The position numbers and the translations under genes were made by a program. This document shows positions 1 to 7,245 of a DNA stretch of 32,849 nucleotides, piece by piece (the stretch's first letter is position 1; the number at the start of each line of letters is the position of its first letter). Origin of the DNA: Anaerolineales bacterium (GTDB taxonomy: Bacteria > Chloroflexota > Anaerolineae > Anaerolineales > UBA11858); assembly GCA_016783125.1 (NCBI GenBank), contig JADHXE010000013.1:1-32849 (forward strand), read 5' to 3'. The notes beneath the pieces were generated by a model. That model was given only the letters and a program-made list of their open reading frames with translations, was not told the origin of the DNA and made no database searches.

Positions 1-1
1 C

Positions 2-682
2 ATCGAACTGCAAAAGACCGCCGACGATCTGCTCGCCGATCACACCGGCGCGCTGGTTCTGATGACTGCTGACACGGGCGACAGTATGGTGATGGCTTCT
101 CATCCAACCTATGACCCCAATCTGTTGGATGATATTTGGGGAAGACTGATACAAGATGTGCGCGCCCCCTTGCTCAATCGTGCCATCCAGGGGCGCTACC
201 CGACCGGAGACCTGGGGATGATCCTGTTCCCAGACGGGGCGCCTGCCTCCTGGCTGGATACAGTTCCCCTACGCCTGCCTGGGAGCGAATCCCAGCCTAA
301 GGGCGATGTAACCAACCCCTTGGCAGTGGTGATGTTGGCTGCATCTCTAAGCAGCGCTGGAATCCAACCCGCGCCGCGCATCGCCCAGGCCTACCAGAAT
401 CCCCAGGGCGAATGGGTGCTGCTGCCCTCCTTAGGCAATACCGGCGATGTGCTCACCCCTGAGAACGCTCAATCGATCACCGAATCTCTGAAAGACCCCC
501 ATACGCCTGCCTGGCATCTGACGTTGACCCCTGCGGGCGAAGAGATCACCTGGTACCTGGGCGGAACTCTCCCCGGAGCAGATGGCAAATCACTGGCCGT
601 CGTCGTTGTGCTGGAAACAAGCGATCTGCCCCTCGCGGAGCAGATCGGCGCGGCGCTGCTGCTAGAAGCGCTGACTCCCTGA
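2..682 (+). CDS. Penicillin-binding-protein-like protein, C-terminal part (5' end outside window)
   Basis: The frame is open from the window edge to TGA at 680-682, so only about 226 C-terminal residues are visible. The order of motifs follows a class B PBP transpeptidase domain: GALVLMTADTGDSMVMAS then HPTYDPN (family pattern GAxVxMDxxTGxVLAMASxPxYDPN), then PLLNRAIQGRYPTG (family PLLNRAxQGxYPPGSTFK), then NPLAVVMLAASLSSAGIQPAPR, and a final strand SLAVVVVLE. Where the active-site STFK should follow YPPG, the sequence is YPTGDLGMILFPDG, and no KTG triad is seen before the last strands. The segment between is also much shorter than in active enzymes. It is probably a catalytically dead relative with a structural or ligand-binding role in the envelope. 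Family assignment is by motif reading only; the N-terminal half is not visible. Confidence 0.7.
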   Translation: MELQKTADDLLADHTGALVLMTADTGDSMVMASHPTYDPNLLDDIWGRLIQDVRAPLLNRAIQGRYPTGDLGMILFPDGAPASWLDTVPLRLPGSESQPKGDVTNPLAVVMLAASLSSAGIQPAPRIAQAYQNPQGEWVLLPSLGNTGDVLTPENAQSITESLKDPHTPAWHLTLTPAGEEITWYLGGTLPGADGKSLAVVVVLETSDLPLAEQIGAALLLEALTP

Positions 683-711
683 GCAGCGTGTGTCATTCCC
701 CTAAAGGAACT

Positions 712-892
712 GTGTCACTGCGAGCGCAGCGTGGCAGTCTTCTCGCCCGTGGGGGGATTGCTTCGTCGGGCACAGTACGCCCTCCTACTAAGAAACTTAC
801 CAGTGTCATCGCGAACGGAGCCTGCGGAGTGCGGCGATCTCCTCGCGAAATGGGGGACTGCCACGCTCCGTAAACTCCGCTCGCAGTGACAC
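712..892. repeat. Dispersed palindromic repeat with 15-bp perfect terminal inverted repeats
   Basis: The ends GTGTCACTGCGAGCG and CGCTCGCAGTGACAC are perfect inverted repeats, and the match continues imperfectly inwards (GTGGCAGTC and GACTGCCAC). A second inverted pair (CCTACTAAG at about 783-791, CTTAGTAGG at 893-901) partly overlaps it, so repeats look nested. The remaining bases of the 330-bp gap 683-1012 hold related fragments (TCATCGCGAACGGAG, CTCGCAATGACAC) and the relic at 962-1009. A related TCATCGCGAG...CGCAATGACA copy lies at 18918-19050. No transposase is encoded; it resembles non-autonomous repeats of the CATTGCGAGCG type. Confidence 0.75.
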
Positions 893-961
893 TTAGTAGG
901 GTTTCTTTCTGTTTGAGCAGCGCCAATCGCGCTGTGGGTTTACTCGCAATGACACGGGTGA

Positions 962-1009
962 GCGGAGGAGATCGGCGCGGCGATGCTCCTAGAAACACAA
1001 ACGCCGTGA
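962..1009 (+). pseudogene. Relic of a second copy of the PBP-like gene C-terminus
   Basis: These 48 nt align without gaps to the last 48 nt of the preceding gene (635-682). Nine positions differ, and both end in TGA. In the same frame they read AEEIGAAMLLETQTP against AEQIGAALLLEALTP. Three changed codons are synonymous, so this looks like the end of a diverged coding copy, not a recent target duplication. Nothing upstream of it is coding; the repeat runs right up to it. It is best explained as the stump of a tandem paralogue, or the gene's older 3' end, separated by repeat activity. Confidence 0.55.
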
Positions 1010-1012
1010 TCA

Positions 1013-1387
1013 CTACTCTTCTAATTCTGCCGGATCGTAAAACACCGCTTCGGGGGTGACCTCATCTTTAATCGCTGGGCCAGTGTCGCCGTTCCACTGG
1101 GGAGTGTTCTCAGCAGTCACCAGGGCTTTGAGGTTCATATCGTCATTAGCCACAATCTGACAAGCCAAACGGATTTTCCCGAGTTGGTCGCCACTCTTTA
1201 GTTTTTCATATTCGGCGCGCGTCATCTCAATCGGTTCCCCGCTTTCGAATTCCACCCGGCAGGTGGTACATCTGGCATTGCCGCCACAGCGATGACCAAT
1301 CCCTACACCGGCTTCTTCGATGGCCAGAACCAAACGCTTGCCAGCTTCGACTTCGACTGTTTTTCCGTTGACAGTTATTTTTGGCAT
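1013..1387 (-). CDS. 2Fe-2S ferredoxin
   Basis: This 124-residue protein has a ferredoxin beta-grasp fold signature. Cys34, Cys40 and Cys43 (RCGGNARCTTCRV) plus Cys76 (IRLACQ) give a C-x5-C-x2-C...C set, the spacing of adrenodoxin/Isc-type ferredoxins, not the plant-type C-x4-C-x2-C. It should carry single electrons in the cytoplasm; the partner is not evident from neighbours. The start at 1387 is chosen because AAAAGGAGA lies just upstream; an in-frame ATG eight codons earlier lacks such a site. It lies downstream of kynureninase on the same strand, but the 250-bp gap with a hairpin argues against one operon. The C-terminal about 40 residues are acidic and not part of the core domain. Confidence 0.88.
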   Translation of the reverse strand: MPKITVNGKTVEVEAGKRLVLAIEEAGVGIGHRCGGNARCTTCRVEFESGEPIEMTRAEYEKLKSGDQLGKIRLACQIVANDDMNLKALVTAENTPQWNGDTGPAIKDEVTPEAVFYDPAELEE

Positions 1388-1500
1388 GATCGTCTCCTTT
1401 TCTCTTTCCAATCATTGTCATACTAAATGTCGCCAACGGCGCGCAGAGCCAGAACACAAAGTTTTCCATCCTGGTTTTGTATCTTATCAAAAAGGCGGGG

Positions 1501-1563
1501 ACGAACACGGTTCCTGAGAAGGATGATCCCAGATTTTGTCATATACCAAGGAACCGTGTTCGT
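1501..1563. repeat. 15-bp perfect inverted repeat between kynureninase and ferredoxin
   Basis: ACGAACACGGTTCCT at 1501-1515 and AGGAACCGTGTTCGT at 1549-1563 are exact reverse complements around a 33-nt loop. It lies 3' of kynureninase and upstream of ferredoxin (both minus strand). No T-run follows, so it is not a standard terminator; a dispersed repeat is more likely. Confidence 0.7.
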
Positions 1564-1637
1564 GTTACCCTGAAATATTGAGATGATTCCTGATTTTCTT
1601 GGCGCAATTGACGGCTGCGCTGTTCGTTGGTTGTTTC

Positions 1638-2918
1638 CTACGTAATCATCTGACGTTCTGACGAGTACGAATTATACAATTTCTTCTCGACAATTTCCAT
1701 AATGCGCTCAATGGCGCGGTGGATATCCGTGAAGCTATTGTACAGCGGCGCTACGCCCAGGCGAATGTTGTCGGGAGCGCGGAAATCGGGGATGACTCTC
1801 ACCGCCGGTGGGAGGGCTTCGATCAAAGCCCGGTTGATGCGATAAGCCTCCGGGTGGCGCAGGGAGATGTGCGAGCCGCGCATCTCAGGATCGCGCGGAG
1901 AGCCTAAAGTGAATCCCAGGGGGTAGAGCCACTGCTCGGCCAGGTAGATCAGGTATTCCGTCTGCCGAACGCTCTTGCGGCGCAGTCGCTCCATGCCTGC
2001 CTCGAGGGTAATATCCAGAGCGGGTTCCAGAGCCAACATCGAGAGAATCGGGGGCGTCCCCACCCGAAAACGGGAGATGTCATCCGCGGGGGTGAAATCC
2101 AAATTAAAATCAAAAGGACGCGCCGAGGCGAACCATCCCCACATCGGCGAGATCAACTGCTGCTGCAAATCCCGGCGCACATAAATAAAGGCCGGAGAGC
2201 CAGGCCCGCCGTTGAGATATTTGTAGGTGCAGCCGACGGCCAGATCGACGCCCCACTGGTTTAGCTCCAACGGCACTGCGCCTACAGAATGACATAAATC
2301 CCACAGGGCCAGCGCGCCGGCCTGATGGGCCAAGTTGGTGACACGCCGCATATCGTACATGAAGGCGCTCTTGAAGGCCACATGCGTCAGGGCGACCAGG
2401 GCGGTATCGGCGTCGATGGCGGCCTCGACAGCCTGGGGTGGGATGGTGATGGAATCTTGCGAAGGAATCAGTTCGAGTTGATGCTGGTTCCCGAGCAGAT
2501 CGATTACCCCCTGGAAAATGTACAAATCCGAAGGAAAGTTGAACATATCGCTGACGATCTTACCCCGGCCCGGACGGGCGCGCAGCGCGGCCACGGCCAG
2601 CTTGAACAGGTTGATCGAGGTGGCCTCGCTGACCAACACTTCGTCGGGTTGGACGCCGATGAGTCGGGCGATCTTGGCGCCCAGCTCGGTGGGCTTGTGA
2701 ATCCAGCCTTCGTTCCAGCCGCGGATCAGGCGCTGGCCCCACTGGCGCTCGACGGCGTCACCCATGACTTCGACGGTGCGCTTGGGCAGGCGTCCCAGCG
2801 AGTTGCCGTCCAGGTAGATCAGGTTGGGGTCTTCGATGACGAAACGCTCGCGGAAATGAGCCAGTGAGTCTTGTTGGTCGAGTTGGTGGGCATAGGAGAG
2901 TGAGGTGGTTTTAGGCAT
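1638..2918 (-). CDS. kynU: Kynureninase
   Basis: This 426-residue PLP enzyme hydrolyses kynurenine (or 3-hydroxykynurenine) to anthranilate (or 3-hydroxyanthranilate) plus alanine in tryptophan degradation. Recognisable family motifs are IYLDGNSLGRLP near residue 34, the FNFPSDLY segment near 126, WDLCHSVGAVP near 206 with the PLP-interacting Asp207, and TYKYLNGGPGSPAF with the Schiff-base Lys233. Length is normal for the family. No other kynurenine-pathway gene (tryptophan dioxygenase, formamidase) is in the window. The ATG at 2918 has no Shine-Dalgarno but has TACAAT six nt upstream, suggesting a leaderless transcript. The last 20 residues are polar and poorly conserved. Confidence 0.93.
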   Translation of the reverse strand: MPKTTSLSYAHQLDQQDSLAHFRERFVIEDPNLIYLDGNSLGRLPKRTVEVMGDAVERQWGQRLIRGWNEGWIHKPTELGAKIARLIGVQPDEVLVSEATSINLFKLAVAALRARPGRGKIVSDMFNFPSDLYIFQGVIDLLGNQHQLELIPSQDSITIPPQAVEAAIDADTALVALTHVAFKSAFMYDMRRVTNLAHQAGALALWDLCHSVGAVPLELNQWGVDLAVGCTYKYLNGGPGSPAFIYVRRDLQQQLISPMWGWFASARPFDFNLDFTPADDISRFRVGTPPILSMLALEPALDITLEAGMERLRRKSVRQTEYLIYLAEQWLYPLGFTLGSPRDPEMRGSHISLRHPEAYRINRALIEALPPAVRVIPDFRAPDNIRLGVAPLYNSFTDIHRAIERIMEIVEKKLYNSYSSERQMIT

Positions 2919-2924
2919 GGGTGT

Positions 2925-2930
2925 ATTGTA
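2925..2930 (-). promoter_or_regulatory. -10 box (TACAAT) of a probable leaderless kynU transcript
   Basis: On the minus strand TACAAT is followed by exactly six bases (ACACCC) and then the ATG. The expected transcription start would fall on or next to the start codon. No convincing -35 box was found. The same geometry occurs before the genes at 27831 and 31045. Confidence 0.5.
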
Positions 2931-2987
2931 ACTGAGGAGAAGGAGCAGGGAGTAAGGGGGTAGGGGTGCTGGGGTGAAAAAAATTTG

Positions 2988-3075
2988 GACACGGATTCCA
3001 CGGATTGTAGGGATTTTTATTATTTATCCGTGGAATCCGTGTCGCCAGAGGCGCGCCGTTGGCGTCCGTGTCCCA
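2988..3075. repeat. 17-bp perfect inverted repeat followed by a short GCC-NNN-GGC module
   Basis: GACACGGATTCCACGGA (2988-3004) and TCCGTGGAATCCGTGTC (3027-3043) are exact reverse complements with a 22-nt loop. Directly after the right arm lies a two-unit module GCC-AGA-GGC-GC-GCC-GTT-GGC (3044-3063), followed by a second TCCGTGTC (3065-3072). The octamer flanking the module on both sides looks like a duplication made when the module entered the repeat. A partial relative (ACACGGATTTCACGGACGCC) lies near 15993. Confidence 0.75.
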
Positions 3076-3082
3076 TTCTTAG

Positions 3083-4288
3083 TTACTGTTCCACTTCCAT
3101 CAAGATCAGGAATGCGCCGAGGCCGTCTTTGACATCTTCGGCCTCATAGGCCAGGGTGAAGATGAGCTGCGTTCCGTCAGGACTCCAGGAGCTGTCGGAG
3201 ACAACAACTCGGACGGTGCCATTGGTGACTTCCTGCAGCCATGCGTAGTGAGGGTGTCCTGGTTCGTTGAAGAAGGTGACTCGCTGCTGGTCGCTGCCAT
3301 CGGCGTTCATCATCCATAGCTCAGTGGTGATATATTCTTTCCAGTCAGGCCACTTGACGGAGGGGAATTCGACATCCAATTCCGCGCCGGACATCCAGAC
3401 GATCATGCTGCCATCGGGGCTGAAGTGGGCGTGCTCATCCCAATCCGTGGGGGTGTGGGTCAGGCGAGTCAGTTCACCCGTGGCGGCGTCCAGCGTGTAA
3501 ATGTCGATGCCATTGGGCGGATGCTGCCCCTCTTCGGGATTGCCGCTAAAGATGACCAGAGAGTCATCCGGCGACCAGCCATGGCTTTCATAGAAGCGCG
3601 GGTGAGGGCCGGGTTGGGAGTAGACTACGTTCTCCAGCCGGGCTGCACCATCCTCGACCACAAAATCAGCTATGGCTAACTGCCACTTGCCCCACTCCTC
3701 GCCTGGGTCTGGGCTGTACTCGCCGAGAGCCTGGGTCCAAAAAAGCTTTTCCCCGTCGTGCGAGAACTGCGGATGGATAACCCCCTGGGGCGTGCGCTTA
3801 TGGGTAGGCAGGTCGGTCAATTGCCAGACTTGCTCCCCATCCGCGCTCATAGCCCATAAATTGCAGTTCAAGCCGACCCCTGGGATGGCAATAGAATCTA
3901 ATTTATCACCCTTGGCATCTTCATTTTGAGCAGTGAAAACCAGGTATTCCCCCGAGGGGTGCCAGGTGACGTTACCGTTGTGTTTTTGAGGGAAGTTCTC
4001 TCCACAGGTGATGCAGTGCTTGTCCAAGCCATCTGGGCGTATCAGCCAGATATCATAATACCAATCTACCGGATCGCGCCGGGGATAAGCAATCCAGTTT
4101 CCACCGGGCGACCAGTCGCTGTCTTTCGCGTTGCCATCGAGGACGGTGAAGCCCAGTTCGGGATACGAGGTCACTTCGACACCTTTGGAAGCGCGGTTGC
4201 AGCCTAGCAAGGGAATACTCAACACCACAACCAGAACAATTAAAAGGGTAGAGCCCCAATTACCGAAGGAGTGCTTTTGTTTTTTCAT
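3083..4288 (-). CDS. TolB/WD40-like beta-propeller lipoprotein
   Basis: This 401-residue protein starts with a lipoprotein signal peptide: positive N-terminus, hydrophobic stretch, lipobox LLGC with Cys30. Six propeller-blade motifs of the PD40 type follow (WSPGGNWIAY, WHPSGEYLVF, FSHDGEKLFW, WSPDDSLVIF, FSPDGSMIVW, WSPDGTQLIF). The fold matches TolB-like six-bladed propellers used as binding scaffolds; no catalytic domain is seen. It is expected to sit on the outer face of the membrane. The start at 4288 is preferred because GAGGAGG lies five nt upstream; a start six codons earlier would place that site inside the gene. Its ligand is unknown. Confidence 0.85.
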   Translation of the reverse strand: MKKQKHSFGNWGSTLLIVLVVVLSIPLLGCNRASKGVEVTSYPELGFTVLDGNAKDSDWSPGGNWIAYPRRDPVDWYYDIWLIRPDGLDKHCITCGENFPQKHNGNVTWHPSGEYLVFTAQNEDAKGDKLDSIAIPGVGLNCNLWAMSADGEQVWQLTDLPTHKRTPQGVIHPQFSHDGEKLFWTQALGEYSPDPGEEWGKWQLAIADFVVEDGAARLENVVYSQPGPHPRFYESHGWSPDDSLVIFSGNPEEGQHPPNGIDIYTLDAATGELTRLTHTPTDWDEHAHFSPDGSMIVWMSGAELDVEFPSVKWPDWKEYITTELWMMNADGSDQQRVTFFNEPGHPHYAWLQEVTNGTVRVVVSDSSWSPDGTQLIFTLAYEAEDVKDGLGAFLILMEVEQ

Positions 4289-4344
4289 GGTTTCCTCCTC
4301 ATACAATCAACTCTATAAAATTGTACAATAGTTTGGGGCAAAAA

Positions 4345-4544
4345 GTTGCAGCTTGCAGCATGGAAGGCCGCCCGGACGTAAACGTCTGGGCTTCCCCCAG
4401 GGGGACGCAAAGAGTAGCTAAAGCCCCTGCAGGGGCTGGGTGCGAGGGCGCTCGCCGAAGGCGTGCCTGTGGCAAGCGTCCTTGAGCGATTAGCCCGGTG
4501 GTTTCCCCGCAGGGGACGCAAAGCGCCGCCGGGCGATCTTGGTG
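4345..4544. repeat. Cluster of REP-like hairpins on the 3' side of the transposase relic
   Basis: The stretch is a run of small palindromes: GACGTAAACGTC, CTGGGCTTCCCCCAG, CCCCTGCAGGGG, GCGAGGGCGCTCGC, and the two-unit GCC-GAA-GGC-GT-GCC-TGT-GGC module at 4454-4473. A REP-like hairpin AGCCCGGTGG...CCGCCGGGCG spans 4491-4537 but is split by CCCCGCAGGGGACGCAAAG. A similar CCCCCAGGGGGACGCAAAG lies near 4396. The uninterrupted sister hairpin is at 5014-5035 on the other side of the transposase, as expected for a transposase flanked by its REP substrates. Confidence 0.7.
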
Positions 4545-4948
4545 ATGGAATATTCTCCAAATTCGCCCAAATGGTTTGTTCTGCGTGATGCTGTTTCTGA
4601 TTCTGAACATAGGCCACAACTTCAGGCAAGTATCTTTCTGAGAACGTTACAGCGCCATATTCAGCTTGCCAGGCAAAACCCTTCTCACTAAGTATGGCAT
4701 GATTAATGTGATGGGAACTTGATCCTTTGAGCTTTCCAATGATTGTAGCAACAGCCAGTTTCGGGGGGGGTGGAAACAACCACGTGAATGTGCTCCGGCA
4801 TCCCATTAATAGCGTGGGGGATACATTCAATCGCGTCGGCTTTGCCCCACAGGTAACCGTAAAGGTCATCTTCCCAGGCAGGCTCGATGAGCGGTAAACG
4901 ATTCTTGGTTCCCCATGTGATGTGATAAAAAAGTCGCCAGTAAGGCAT
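4545..4948 (-). pseudogene. REP-associated tyrosine transposase (IS200-like, Y1 family), frameshifted
   Basis: From ATG 4948 (GGGGA upstream) the protein begins MPYWRLFYHITWGTKNRLP and carries the HUH motif in PEHIHVVVS. At the run of eight G (4763-4770 on the plus strand) the reading frame slips. The frame then gives ETGCCYNHWKAQ and stops at 4703, while the next frame continues with the family sequence KLAVATIIGKLKGSS...AYVQNQKQHHAEQ, which includes the nucleophile Tyr (YVQNQ). Removing one base of the run restores a continuous domain to about 4545. There the native end seems replaced by REP sequence, so the repaired frame would read on to 4285. It is inactive unless the slip is a sequencing error or is corrected by slippage. 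Confidence 0.85.
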
Positions 4949-5013
4949 ATCAGTTCCCCTTTTCTAGAGGTTCGCTGTTATGGTGAGGGCACTTCAGTGT
5001 CCTTTAGTAGTTA

Positions 5014-5035
5014 GCCTGGTGGTTTACCGCCAGGC
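5014..5035. repeat. REP-like hairpin
   Basis: GCCTGGTGG-TTTA-CCGCCAGGC forms a 9-bp stem with one G-T pair and a 4-nt loop. It lies upstream of the transposase relic and is the intact version of the split hairpin at 4491-4537. A further ordinary spacer runs to 5127. Confidence 0.65.
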
Positions 5036-5127
5036 GGATATAAACATGACACCCATAATGTATAACAAATTTAGTCGTTTTGCAAATTAACACGAGCCCT
5101 ACCCCTGTCTCTCTCCCCACCTCTGCG

Positions 5128-5877
5128 TTAAATATTCACAATCCCATCATATAATAACTTCACCCCTGCAATCAACAAAAAGAGATACACCAGTCTGTAA
5201 AACAAACGCTGATTGATGCGGCCATGCAGCTTGACTCCCAGCCAAATCCCCACTGGAATGAGTGGGCTGAGGATCAATGAAGTCGTCAGGTTACTCACGT
5301 TTAGCTGCCCCAGAAAATAATAGGGGATCAGCTTGACATAGTTGACGATGGTAAAAAATACCACGTTCGTGCCCACAAAGATGGATTTCTCCAAACGCTG
5401 CGGGAGCAAGTAGACGCTCACCGGCGGCCCACCAGCATGCACGCCAAAACTGACAAAACCCGCGATAGCACCCCAGAAGCTGCCTCTCAAGCGATCCGGG
5501 GATTTCTTTTCCACAGTTGTGCGCCCAAAGAAGAAATTACCAACAAAGACCAACGCGATCAAACCAATCAGCACACGGATATGGGCGTCGCTCAAATAGC
5601 GAAAGGTGAACGCCCCCAGCGCAATCCCAAGCAGCGCGGCAGGCAGTAAAATACTCAAATTTTGGCGATCCCAAGAACGACGGTAATGCCAGATGTTGAA
5701 CAGATCGATCGCACATAGGATGGGCAGCATAATCGCCGCCGCTTGCGCCGGGGGTATGACGATGGCCATCAAGGGCACAGCAAATACACCCAACCCGGTG
5801 CCAAAGCCGCTTTTGGATATCCCAGCCAGCACTACAGCGATCGGTGCGAGGATGTAAAAAAGAGATTCTTGATGCAT
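5128..5877 (-). CDS. TauE/SafE-family (sulfite exporter / UPF0721) membrane permease
   Basis: This 249-residue protein consists almost entirely of hydrophobic helices, about eight. It has the family features GISKSGFGTGLGVFAVPLMA near residue 20 and FVSFGVHAGGPPVSVYLLP in the middle of the chain. Members export sulfite, sulfoacetate or other small organic anions; the substrate here cannot be told. The start at 5877 (MHQESLFYILAP) is chosen because the longer reading frame to 6003 runs back through a palindromic repeat into tyrS. It lies downstream of tyrS on the same strand, separated by the hairpin at 5900-5932. Confidence 0.85.
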   Translation of the reverse strand: MHQESLFYILAPIAVVLAGISKSGFGTGLGVFAVPLMAIVIPPAQAAAIMLPILCAIDLFNIWHYRRSWDRQNLSILLPAALLGIALGAFTFRYLSDAHIRVLIGLIALVFVGNFFFGRTTVEKKSPDRLRGSFWGAIAGFVSFGVHAGGPPVSVYLLPQRLEKSIFVGTNVVFFTIVNYVKLIPYYFLGQLNVSNLTTSLILSPLIPVGIWLGVKLHGRINQRLFYRLVYLFLLIAGVKLLYDGIVNI

Positions 5878-5899
5878 AGTAAAGAAAATCCCTAATACA

Positions 5900-5932
5900 A
5901 GGAACCCGGTTTCTTGGAGAAACCGGGTTCCT
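5900..5932. repeat. 15-bp perfect palindrome between tyrS and the permease gene
   Basis: AGGAACCCGGTTTCT and AGAAACCGGGTTCCT are exact reverse complements around TGG. It sits 4 nt after the tyrS stop, so it may act as a transcript-end hairpin, but no T-run follows. The GAACCCGGTTTCT core is of a type I recall as dispersed in cyanobacterial and Chloroflexi genomes. Confidence 0.75.
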
Positions 5933-5935
5933 AAT

Positions 5936-7165
5936 CTAGTCAACCACCCGCAGGAATTTGCGCCTACCCACACGCAGCACGCCCGGGCTAGGGAAGGATC
6001 CATGCATATCGGTCAGTTTCTCCCCATCCAGGCTGACGGCGTTCTGCTGAACCATCCGACGGGCCTCGCCGCGGCTGCTCACAATGCCGCTATCCGCTAG
6101 GACATCCAGCAAGGTTTGGCCTTCAGCCAGCTTGTATTCGGGTATATCCTCGGGCACATCACCCTGTTGGAAGACGCGCTTGAAGGCGTCTTCTGCTTCC
6201 TGAGCAGCTTCTTCATCATAGAAAATAGTGGTGATCTCTTGAGCCAATTTCATCTTGGCATCTCGAGGGTGCAATTCGCCCGATGCCACCTCGCTCTCAA
6301 CGGCCTCGATTTCAGCCGGTGTCCAGCGTGTCGCCAGACGGGCGTACGCCCCCATGGCAGCGTCCGGCACGCTCATCACCTTGCCATACATATCCTGCGC
6401 GCCGCTATTGATGGGGACGATGTTGCCGGTAGATTTGGACATGCGCTGCACGCCATCCGTACCTGGCAAAATGCCCGTGATGATGCCCACCAGTGGTTTC
6501 TGGCCCAACGCAGATTGCAATTTCCGCCCCGCCACAATGATATTGAAAAGCTGATCGGTTCCGCCGACCTGCACGTCGGTCTCCATCGCCACGGCGTCGT
6601 AACCCTGCATCAGCGCATAGAAAGTCTCATGCAAATAAATTGGTTCTTCTGATGCGAGTCTTTTAGCGAAGTTCTCACGCGCCAAAAATTGCTGTACGGT
6701 GAAATTCTGTCCCAGGCGGATTAAATCAACAAGCGAAAGCTCCGATAACCACTCGCCGTTATAGCGCACGATGGTCTTCTCGCGGTCTAGCACTCGAAAA
6801 GCCTGCTCGGCATAGGTTTGGGCATTTTCAAGCACTTGCTCCTCGGTCAGGATGGGGCGCGCTTTATTCTTGTCTGAAGGATCTCCAACCAGGGCGGTGT
6901 AGCTGCCAATCAAAAAAGTCACCTCGTGGCCCAATTCCTGGAACTGACGCAGCTTGCGCATGGTAATGGTGTGCCCCAGGTGCAGGTCGGTCGAAGTTGG
7001 GTCATATCCGCAGTAAACCCGCAACGGACGATTTTCTTTTTCCGCTTCGATCAGGCGCTCTCGCAATTCATCAGCCATGGCTTTCATAAGCTGCTCATCG
7101 CCGTATTCGGTGCCCTGCATCAATAGGGCGACCTGTTCATCGATAGATTTTTTCGTTTTGCTCAT
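5936..7165 (-). CDS. tyrS: Tyrosyl-tRNA synthetase
   Basis: This 409-residue class I synthetase charges tRNA-Tyr. The tyrosine/ATP site is seen in VYCGYDPTSTDLHLGHTI (HIGH motif as HLGH near residue 62), the tRNA/tyrosine helix in QGYDAVAMETDVQVGGTDQ, and the KMSKS loop as RMSKS near residue 243. A C-terminal S4 RNA-binding domain spans roughly residues 345-409 (SRGEARRMVQQNAVSLDGEK). The variant signature fits the TyrZ-like subgroup. GGAGG lies five nt before the ATG. A terminator-like hairpin sits in the 5' leader and may be an attenuator or simply the end of the upstream unit. Confidence 0.95.
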   Translation of the reverse strand: MSKTKKSIDEQVALLMQGTEYGDEQLMKAMADELRERLIEAEKENRPLRVYCGYDPTSTDLHLGHTITMRKLRQFQELGHEVTFLIGSYTALVGDPSDKNKARPILTEEQVLENAQTYAEQAFRVLDREKTIVRYNGEWLSELSLVDLIRLGQNFTVQQFLARENFAKRLASEEPIYLHETFYALMQGYDAVAMETDVQVGGTDQLFNIIVAGRKLQSALGQKPLVGIITGILPGTDGVQRMSKSTGNIVPINSGAQDMYGKVMSVPDAAMGAYARLATRWTPAEIEAVESEVASGELHPRDAKMKLAQEITTIFYDEEAAQEAEDAFKRVFQQGDVPEDIPEYKLAEGQTLLDVLADSGIVSSRGEARRMVQQNAVSLDGEKLTDMHGSFPSPGVLRVGRRKFLRVVD

Positions 7166-7176
7166 ATCAACCTCCG

Positions 7177-7205
7177 CAAAGAAAACGCCCTCGGGTTGGA
7201 GGGCG
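7177..7205 (-). terminator. Intrinsic terminator or attenuator directly before tyrS
   Basis: Read on the minus strand, CGCCCTC-CAACCC-GAGGGCG is a 7-bp GC-rich stem followed by TTTTCTTTG, ending 11 nt before the tyrS ATG. It either ends transcription from the upstream membrane-protein gene (stop at 7246) or attenuates tyrS. The bases just before it (CGGTCCTGCG) match a T-box core at 7 of 10 positions, but the leader is only about 80 nt. Confidence 0.65.
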
Positions 7206-7245
7206 CACGCAGGACCGGGTAGATGCCGCTCGCACCTCTCCGCGC

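Noticed and set aside
688-1011. Small open frames on both strands downstream of the PBP-like gene
   Set aside because: They are translations of palindromic repeats; apart from the 48-nt relic no coding pattern is visible.
2325-2867. 180-codon open frame antisense to kynureninase
   Set aside because: It mirrors the codon pattern of kynU and has no protein signature of its own.
4285-4619. Open frames continuing the transposase through the REP cluster
   Set aside because: Beyond about 4545 the translation is of hairpin DNA, and the native transposase end is missing.
5878-6003. N-terminal extension of the TauE/SafE permease into tyrS
   Set aside because: It would be coded by the palindrome and the end of tyrS; the hydrophobic protein begins naturally at 5877.
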